Positions 1-4,619 of a stretch of 6,108 bases of DNA are shown one piece after another. The position numbers and the translations under genes were made by a program. Position 1 is the stretch's first letter, and each line of letters begins with the position of its first letter. The notes beneath the pieces were generated by a model. The model searched no databases. It had not been told where the DNA came from and was given only the letters and a program-made list of their open reading frames with translations. Source of the DNA: an uncultured bacterium (lineage in GTDB: Bacteria; Cyanobacteriota; Vampirovibrionia; Gastranaerophilales; Gastranaerophilaceae); NCBI GenBank assembly GCA_900553205.1, contig USCK01000112.1, positions 1 through 6,108 on the forward strand. The letters run 5' to 3'.

Positions 1-2
1 AT

Positions 3-365
3 CATGATGAAATATATTCTAAGTTAGAACATACACATACGGTAAGTGATATTACTGATGTAAGTACATTAGCAAAGGCTGATCATAATCATAGTTATAA
101 TGATATTCAAAATAATTATTTTAAAATAAAAACAGAAACGAAACAAGAACTTGTAGACGACATATATTATATTGTCTACGATGCCTCTGAATTACTGAAT
201 AAGGAACAAAATGGAGCACATATAAGTGAATGGGTTAAGTTAAAAATAAAATTTTTAGATAACATTGAGATGATAGTTGATAAAAACGGATTAACTATAA
301 AAGTTGGAAAGAAAGAATTCATTTTTTCTGAGTCAGGTTTTTTCGACGGAACAGAAAAAGCTTAA
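3..365 (+). CDS. Fibre-like protein with HxH repeats, C-terminal part (5' end outside window)
   Basis: The frame is open from the left edge to TAA at 363-365, giving 120 residues with no start in view. Seen: two copies of an 18-residue unit, KLEHTHTVSDI at residues 7-17 and KADHNHSYNDI at 25-35. Both share the pattern K-x-[ED]-H-x-H-[TS]-x-[SN]-D-I. The tail has alternating hydrophobic strands, including NGLTIKVGKKEFIF near residues 96-109. Known: HxH-DI repeats and NG-x-T-I-x-V strands are typical of trimeric phage tail fibres and spikes, where paired histidines can bind metal. Inferred: the C-terminal end of a virion fibre or spike, perhaps for host attachment. It could instead be another repetitive surface protein. 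The stop is followed at once by TAAA (366-369), a trichomonad-type poly(A) signal. The next gene begins 24 bases later on the same strand. Confidence 0.6.
   Translation, partial: HDEIYSKLEHTHTVSDITDVSTLAKADHNHSYNDIQNNYFKIKTETKQELVDDIYYIVYDASELLNKEQNGAHISEWVKLKIKFLDNIEMIVDKNGLTIKVGKKEFIFSESGFFDGTEKA
21..107 (+). repeat. Two tandem 18-residue HxH repeats in the fibre-like gene
   Basis: The units K-L-E-H-T-H-T-V-S-D-I and K-A-D-H-N-H-S-Y-N-D-I start 18 codons apart, at bases 21 and 75. The preceding residues (YS and LA) may mark further units to the left of the window. The match is at the protein level; the DNA of the two units differs, so this is an old duplication and not a recent one. Confidence 0.6.
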
Positions 366-372
366 TAAATGT

Positions 373-383
373 TCATTTCATTT
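373..383 (+). promoter_or_regulatory. Tandem Inr-like elements for the 89-aa gene
   Basis: Two overlapping TCATTT copies lie at 373-378 and 378-383. Using the A of the second as +1 gives a 10-base leader before ATG 390. The T. vaginalis initiator is known as TCA(+1)Y(T/A), usually within about 20 bases of the start codon. Confidence 0.6.
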
Positions 384-389
384 TTATAA

Positions 390-659
390 ATGAATTTTCC
401 ACGTCCATGCACTCCTATTAAGTATGATGGTACAAAGGAGTTATTGATGATGAATATTCAAACAATTATTATTCCAGCAGAATTTGATCTTGATGATTTA
501 GATTTAGATGATGAAATAGGACTCCAACCTAATAAAAAACCAATATCAACAATTGACAAAAATATAAAAAGAAAAAATGAACACCTACCATATAAAAAGC
601 CTACACCAATAACCGCTAAATATAAGTTCATTGAAAAATTAACAAAAACTACTAAATAA
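390..659 (+). CDS. Small acidic/basic orphan protein, 89 aa
   Basis: I do not recognise a family. The start at 390 is chosen because it sits 10 bases after an Inr; two later Met codons (447 and 450) could be alternatives. The protein is strongly bipartite. Residues about 30-45 are acidic and Asp/Leu-rich (EFDLDDLDLDDE), and the remainder is Lys-rich and probably basic and disordered (KNIKRKNEH, KKPTPITAKYKF). There is no membrane segment or Cys cluster. The acidic stretch followed by LQPNKKP resembles the N-terminus of the packaging ATPase in this window. The stop TAA runs into A, forming TAAA at 657-660. Position between the fibre-like gene and a small membrane protein hints at a virion-associated or DNA-binding accessory role, but this is speculation. 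Confidence 0.7.
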   Translation: MNFPRPCTPIKYDGTKELLMMNIQTIIIPAEFDLDDLDLDDEIGLQPNKKPISTIDKNIKRKNEHLPYKKPTPITAKYKFIEKLTKTTK

Positions 660-662
660 ATT

Positions 663-668
663 TCACTT
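663..668 (+). promoter_or_regulatory. Inr-like element for the 60-aa membrane protein gene
   Basis: TCACTT fits TCA(+1)Y(T/A). The predicted +1 A at 665 gives a 7-base leader before ATG 672. It lies only 3 bases after the upstream gene's TAAA signal. Confidence 0.55.
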
Positions 669-671
669 TTA

Positions 672-854
672 ATGTATATGTTTTCTTATTGGTACGCGAT
701 CGGTTTTATGGTAATAGTGTTTCTAGTAGGTGGTGGACTTACACTTAGTGGTATCACTGAAAGGGATATGCAAGAAGAAAATCAAAATGTTCCTTCTCAA
801 GAATCGATTATGTCGATTGATAATCAAAATGAACCATACACAAGATCTAAATAA
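672..854 (+). CDS. Small single-pass membrane protein, 60 aa
   Basis: Seen: a hydrophobic segment at about residues 4-27 (FSYWYAIGFMVIVFLVGGG), then a polar, Gln/Asn/Glu-rich tail (about 28-60) without Cys. This looks like an N-terminal signal anchor with one transmembrane helix. The first Met is supported by the Inr 7 bases upstream; Met3 is a trivial alternative. The stop codon is fused to TAAA at 852-855. I do not recognise a family. Small one-helix proteins are common among virus-like elements, where they may act in virion membranes, entry or lysis, but nothing here chooses among these. A short open frame in another phase (730-936) overlaps it but has no Inr and runs into the integrase gene. 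Confidence 0.7.
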   Translation: MYMFSYWYAIGFMVIVFLVGGGLTLSGITERDMQEENQNVPSQESIMSIDNQNEPYTRSK

Positions 855-859
855 ACATT

Positions 860-865
860 TCATAT
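860..865 (+). promoter_or_regulatory. Inr-like element for the integrase gene
   Basis: TCATAT fits TCA(+1)Y(T/A). The +1 A at 862 gives a 16-base leader to ATG 878, the longest in the window. It begins 5 bases after the TAAA of the preceding gene. Confidence 0.5.
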
Positions 866-877
866 TTATTTTTTATT

Positions 878-2683
878 ATGACACAAAAGATCGAATGGCT
901 TTATCCATCGAATGGAAATCCACCAGATATTCCTAAAAAATATAAAGAAAAAGATAAAATTTCAACTATAGGGGTGGTGTTATTTCAAAGTAAAACACCA
1001 TTATTTAACGACATTCTTGATAATATCGAATTATTTTATAAAGACTTTTATGTTATTAGTGATTCTGAAACAGCTTTAAATGTAATTAAAAATAATTTAT
1101 TATTTGACATTAATCATTTTGAAGAAATACGGCAAAGTTTAAGTGATTATTATTTAAAAACATATAATATAAAGCTTAATGGTGTTCCACAATGGGATGA
1201 TAAATTAGAAAATTGGATACGTGATGTGTATGTCGGAGATGTTAAAATTACTATTACAAATTGTGAAAATCCTAATATTTATTTATATACAGATATTGAA
1301 GTTAAAAAATATTTTAATGATTTTTTAGAATATAAGTTAAAACCAAAATATAATCGAGATGATTTTTACCAACAATTAAAAATACAATTTGATTCAGATA
1401 AAAGTTTTAATGAACTATATAACTATTTTTATGGTTATATTTTTAATGCATACGCATTAGCAGCGATTATTAAGTCAGAAGAAACTGACAATATGAAAAG
1501 ATTATTTAAACAATTTAATGAAGTTTTAACAAAAGATATATTTAAACAAAAGATTATTGAAGCAGTAAATTATAAACCAAAACTTGAATATTTAAAATCA
1601 AAATTTAATCATCCTAACTTTGATGAAATTTATATTGGTGATAAAACTATTGATGAATGGTATATTAAACATGCAGTCGAATTTGTTTATAGAGATATGC
1701 TTAATTCTGCACAATTTATAGGTAGAAGAAATTATATTAATTATGTAAATAAATCAAAACCCATTGATATGATTATAGAACCATCAGATGAAGATGAAAA
1801 AATTCAACCAGTTCAAATTAAAGAAATAGCAACAGATTCATTTAATCTAAAATATAATAAGAAATATTATGGTTTACATCATGTAGCATTTCCAGGTACA
1901 TATCAAATGGATTTATTCTTTTCAGCAAAAAATAAGAATTGTTATTTACTTGCTATTGAAGTTAATACAAGATATTTATATGTAGCAAGAACAAATATTG
2001 CACTTGTTTCATATGAAAATGGAAGAGAAATAAAAGAAATGCAACAGAAAACAGATTTAGCAATATATTTAGCAATGGAGAAATTATTTGAACAAGGTTG
2101 GAAACCAAGTATTATTAAATCAGATTCAGAACCTGCTTTTGATAGTAAATTTATTAAAGAAAAGGTATATAAAAAAAGATTTATAACACATCAAACAGTG
2201 TATAGAACAACAAAAGAAGATGGAAAAACATTACCAAATCATACAAGTCTTGCTATTGCTGATAGAGTAATTAAAACAATTAAGAAGACTTTTAAAAATA
2301 GAGGATATATTAATGGACAACTTCCTTATAAAGAAGTATATAAATTTGTTGAACATTATAATAATCGTAAACATCGAACTTTAAGTTCTATTTTAAAAAG
2401 ACCAACAACACCAGCAGAAGTTCATAATGATTTTAAATTAGAAGTTGCAATTATTAAAAATCGTATCGAAGAAAATAAGAAAATTAAACAAAGAGATGGT
2501 TGGTTGATTCCTAAAAATACTACTGTTAAAGTTTATAAAGATATCGATATGAGTAAAAATAATAGAACTACAAGAATAGATAAATATATTGTTAATCGAA
2601 ATATAGGTAATATTTATGAAATTATTAACAAAAGAACAGGTGAACCAGAATTTATTAGTAGAATAAAAATTTCAAGAGATTAA
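878..2683 (+). CDS. INT: Maverick/Polinton retroviral-type integrase, 601 aa
   Basis: This is the enzyme that joins element ends to host DNA. The RVE core spans about residues 335-505. The first catalytic Asp is D345 (YQMDLFF) and the second D416 (IIKSDSEPAF). The third acidic position appears as D462 in LAIADRVIKTIKK, where many relatives have Glu (typically ER). The core ends in FVEHYNNRKHRTL, followed by RPTTPAEV, a typical integrase-core ending. Residues about 535-601 (VKVYKDIDM to ISRIKIS) resemble the C-terminal SH3-like DNA-binding barrel. The first 330 residues are long, AT-rich in coding and unassigned; I see no clear HHCC zinc finger. The frame is intact. The stop is not fused to TAAA; the nearest downstream TAAA is at 2855-2858, inside the opposing gene. 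Confidence 0.93.
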   Translation: MTQKIEWLYPSNGNPPDIPKKYKEKDKISTIGVVLFQSKTPLFNDILDNIELFYKDFYVISDSETALNVIKNNLLFDINHFEEIRQSLSDYYLKTYNIKLNGVPQWDDKLENWIRDVYVGDVKITITNCENPNIYLYTDIEVKKYFNDFLEYKLKPKYNRDDFYQQLKIQFDSDKSFNELYNYFYGYIFNAYALAAIIKSEETDNMKRLFKQFNEVLTKDIFKQKIIEAVNYKPKLEYLKSKFNHPNFDEIYIGDKTIDEWYIKHAVEFVYRDMLNSAQFIGRRNYINYVNKSKPIDMIIEPSDEDEKIQPVQIKEIATDSFNLKYNKKYYGLHHVAFPGTYQMDLFFSAKNKNCYLLAIEVNTRYLYVARTNIALVSYENGREIKEMQQKTDLAIYLAMEKLFEQGWKPSIIKSDSEPAFDSKFIKEKVYKKRFITHQTVYRTTKEDGKTLPNHTSLAIADRVIKTIKKTFKNRGYINGQLPYKEVYKFVEHYNNRKHRTLSSILKRPTTPAEVHNDFKLEVAIIKNRIEENKKIKQRDGWLIPKNTTVKVYKDIDMSKNNRTTRIDKYIVNRNIGNIYEIINKRTGEPEFISRIKISRD

Positions 2684-2690
2684 TTTTTTA

Positions 2691-3083
2691 TTAGAAAAAA
2701 ACTTTCCCATGAAGTACTTTGCAGTACACTTCTGGACTGATTGTCCTATAGTTTTCAGTGGGAACATAAGTGTTTCCAGATGCTGATTCCTTTGGTTCCT
2801 TAAGAATCAGTCCTTGTAACCTTTGGTACGGGTTAACGTCAATGAAAGCTGGGTTAAATGTAACTATGGGTTGATTGCCCTTAAACATTGTTAGAACCCC
2901 GTTGTGAGTTGACAGTTCTTCTTTTCCTTCGTTGTCGTGAACAATGAGCCCAATCGGTTTGATTGCGAGTTGATAAAATCTCGTCAAAAATGTTTTTGAA
3001 GGCTCAAATAAGATGACGACGTCGCCAGCGACACCGTCCTCCTTTTGCACCACAGATCGAAAGTCAGCTGCTGAATAGAACAT
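2691..3083 (-). CDS. Orphan protein, 130 aa, GC-richer than neighbours
   Basis: I do not recognise a family. The start is supported by TCATTT 9 bases upstream on the minus strand. The protein is mixed alpha/beta-looking with several hydrophobic strands (DVVILF at 21-26, IGLIVHD at 44-50, GLILKE at 91-96), one Cys, and no signal peptide or membrane helix. Its base composition is unusual: bases 3001-3060 hold 33 G/C of 60, against 11 of 60 in integrase bases 1321-1380. The stop TAA is followed by TAAA on the minus strand (2690-2687). It lies downstream of the packaging ATPase on the same strand and meets the integrase tail to tail with 7 bases between. A small virion or morphogenesis protein is plausible from context only. 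Confidence 0.8.
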   Translation of the reverse strand: MFYSAADFRSVVQKEDGVAGDVVILFEPSKTFLTRFYQLAIKPIGLIVHDNEGKEELSTHNGVLTMFKGNQPIVTFNPAFIDVNPYQRLQGLILKEPKESASGNTYVPTENYRTISPEVYCKVLHGKVFF

Positions 3084-3088
3084 TGACT

Positions 3089-3094
3089 AAATGA
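3089..3094 (-). promoter_or_regulatory. Inr-like element for the 130-aa gene
   Basis: The minus strand reads TCATTT from 3094 to 3089. The predicted +1 A at 3092 gives a 9-base leader to the ATG at 3083. A run of A on the plus strand (T on the minus) lies just upstream. Confidence 0.6.
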
Positions 3095-3123
3095 AATAAA
3101 AAAAAACTATACGGACAAACTCT

Positions 3124-3927
3124 TTATTCAATTTTGACATCTTGATTGTTTACGTCAACAATTAATTTTTCTTTGTCTCTCAATTTGGAGTAAACATCCC
3201 AAATTTCATCGAATGAATAGGGTAGTGGTATTTGTCTTAACATATAACGTAATTGTTCTTTTGAGAATCTTGAGAAAATAAATATAGTTGAGGTGTTAGA
3301 TTTTATTTCCGTTGGTAAAGATTTCCAAAATTGAACTGCAATAAATACTGAACATTGTACGTGTGCTAATCTAGTAAATAATTGATTAAAGAAATTGGTA
3401 TTTTTCTTAAATAATTTGTTATTTGCAGCATCTTCAAAAAATATTAAAGTATGCAATGTTACATTGGCGAAATTATCAATCTTTAAAAAATCAAACATCT
3501 TTTCAACCTGATCTTCTTGAATCCTATCTTCATAATGTTTTTCTTTTATATAATTATATAACATTTTCCATTTTAATAATTCTTGAATATAATTTTCAGC
3601 TTTATCTTCAGGTAAATATTTGATAGGAATTCTTATTAGTTGCTTTAATGATTCAAATGTTGGGTCGTTAGGTCCTCCTGTTTTGTTAATATAAACTAAT
3701 AAATGTGTACGTGGACAAACATTTGATATCTTAATAATTTCTCTAATAATTGTATGTGTCTTTCCACTTCTTTGTCTACCTACTGCAATATTTAATGAAT
3801 TATATTGAACATTTATTTGTGGATGAATTTCTTTAATTAATTCATCATCTAATTTTGGTTTATTACTTTGTAAACATTCATCAATCATATAATCTAATTC
3901 GTTTAAATCAATATCCATATTTAACAT
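3124..3927 (-). CDS. ATPase: A32-like FtsK/HerA genome-packaging ATPase, 267 aa
   Basis: This is the motor that pumps DNA into capsids in Polintons and related viruses. Seen: Walker A GRQRSGKT at residues 50-57; Walker B LIFFED at 161-166, followed by a small-residue stretch; then RLAHVQCSVFIAVQFWKSLP (about 187-206), whose Gln fits the sensor position after the fourth strand. A following STIFIFSRFS stretch also fits the family. Length is normal for a single-domain packaging ATPase. The first Met is supported by an Inr 10 bases upstream; Met4 is an alternative. The stop is fused to TAAA (3126-3123). The N-terminus (IDLNELDYMIDE, then LQSNKP) is acidic and resembles part of the 89-aa protein. 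It is divergent from the 79-aa gene across 41 bases. Confidence 0.9.
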   Translation of the reverse strand: MLNMDIDLNELDYMIDECLQSNKPKLDDELIKEIHPQINVQYNSLNIAVGRQRSGKTHTIIREIIKISNVCPRTHLLVYINKTGGPNDPTFESLKQLIRIPIKYLPEDKAENYIQELLKWKMLYNYIKEKHYEDRIQEDQVEKMFDFLKIDNFANVTLHTLIFFEDAANNKLFKKNTNFFNQLFTRLAHVQCSVFIAVQFWKSLPTEIKSNTSTIFIFSRFSKEQLRYMLRQIPLPYSFDEIWDVYSKLRDKEKLIVDVNNQDVKIE

Positions 3928-3968
3928 CTAAAAAAATGATTTTTTACTTAACAATACATTTTTATAAA
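3928..3968 (+). promoter_or_regulatory. Compact divergent promoter between ATPase and 79-aa gene
   Basis: The 41 bases hold two opposed start elements. On the minus strand TCATTT (3939-3934) predicts +1 at 3937 for the ATPase. On the plus strand ACATTTTTATAAAATG (from 3956) is a variant lacking the initial T, with +1 near 3958 and an 11-base leader. The two start points would be about 20 bases apart, so any shared activator site must be very small or lie within the coding regions. Confidence 0.5.
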
Positions 3969-4208
3969 ATGGATCCGCTAGCGTGGGTAGCAATAAATTG
4001 GGATGCCGATGTACCAAAAGGAAAAGAGCTAAACATTTATGAGGAAGAACAAAAAGAGGATGCTCACTATGTTTACGAATACAACCTTATATATTCGATA
4101 GGACCATATAATCCTATTCGAACAATAAGTCCAGTTTACTATCCCTTCATAAATCTGTACACGACAGAAGAAGTGGTTAAGGAATTGAGAAAATTTAATA
4201 AATCTTAA
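3969..4208 (+). CDS. Orphan protein, 79 aa
   Basis: I do not recognise a family. The frame is open upstream to an ATG at 3855, but that would overlap the ATPase N-terminus head to head; the Met at 3969 is chosen because it follows the Inr-like ACATTTTTATAAA. The product begins MDPLAWVAINWD, has an acidic middle (EEEQKED), then a Tyr/Pro-rich stretch (YSIGPYNPIRTISPVYYPF) and a short amphipathic end (TTEEVVKELRKF). No membrane helix or Cys is seen. The aromatic, Pro-rich middle suggests a small structural or peptide-binding protein, but no function can be assigned. The stop TAA lacks the fused TAAA; the next gene starts 21 bases on, and the first TAAA (4294-4297) lies inside it, so a shared transcript is possible. 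Confidence 0.7.
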   Translation: MDPLAWVAINWDADVPKGKELNIYEEEQKEDAHYVYEYNLIYSIGPYNPIRTISPVYYPFINLYTTEEVVKELRKFNKS

Positions 4209-4216
4209 TTTTGATT

Positions 4217-4222
4217 TCATTT
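4217..4222 (+). promoter_or_regulatory. Inr-like element for the 123-aa gene
   Basis: TCATTT with +1 A at 4219 gives an 11-base leader to ATG 4230. The surrounding TTTCATTTTTAT is nearly identical to the element before the 89-aa gene. Confidence 0.6.
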
Positions 4223-4229
4223 TTATTTA

Positions 4230-4601
4230 ATGCAAGCAATCTTCGAGTGCTTAGGTGTAGAATTTAGTGATACTGGTTTTGCATCAATGAACATAAATCC
4301 AACTCACAGTATCGTTGCTTCAAAAAATGGTGGTGAACAAAATGTAATTACTTTAACTGTAACAGCTTATAGTAATACACATAAAATTGTTGGTAAAAGA
4401 ATTTTTAAGTTTATTGATGATAAATATAAGATCTCACCAGTTAAAAGACTTGAACATATAACAATTGAAGATTTGGAGTCAGCTTATTTATTATCAAGAG
4501 AAGAAATTCTTAAAGAAATTTACAAAGATTTACAAGGCAGAATCAATGTTTTAACAGATAAAATAGATAAGTTGCAACAATTCTATAATAAAAATGAATA
4601 A
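4230..4601 (+). CDS. Orphan protein with C-terminal coiled coil, 123 aa
   Basis: I do not recognise a family. The start follows a good Inr. Residues about 1-70 look beta-rich (QNVITLTVTAY at 37-47, KRIFKFIDD at 56-64). Residues about 80-121 form a strongly helical, charged stretch with heptad-like Leu/Ile spacing (LKEIYKDLQGRINVLTDKI, then KLQQF), suggesting a coiled coil and probably oligomerisation. There is no signal peptide or membrane helix. A beta head plus coiled-coil stalk would suit a small virion or assembly protein; this is inference. The stop is not fused to TAAA; the nearest (4625-4628) lies inside the 3' end of the opposing polymerase gene, so the two transcripts may overlap. 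Confidence 0.8.
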   Translation: MQAIFECLGVEFSDTGFASMNINPTHSIVASKNGGEQNVITLTVTAYSNTHKIVGKRIFKFIDDKYKISPVKRLEHITIEDLESAYLLSREEILKEIYKDLQGRINVLTDKIDKLQQFYNKNE

Positions 4602-4619
4602 TATTAGAAAATGATTTTT

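Noticed and set aside
730..936. 68-codon plus-strand frame
   Set aside because: It overlaps the membrane protein and integrase genes in another phase and has no initiator.
3423..3623. Plus-strand frame inside the ATPase gene
   Set aside because: Antisense shadow of a gene with clear Walker motifs; AT-rich composition explains it.
3855..3968. Upstream extension of the 79-aa gene to an earlier ATG
   Set aside because: It would overlap the ATPase N-terminus antisense, and the initiator-like element lies directly before the Met at 3969.
4029..4220. Minus-strand frame opposite the 79-aa gene
   Set aside because: Its start falls in the promoter of the next gene and it has no initiator; likely a shadow.
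4606..4616. TCATTT-like motif on the minus strand in the 123-aa/polymerase gap
   Set aside because: No open frame follows it; it lies downstream of the polymerase stop and is expected by chance in AT-rich DNA.
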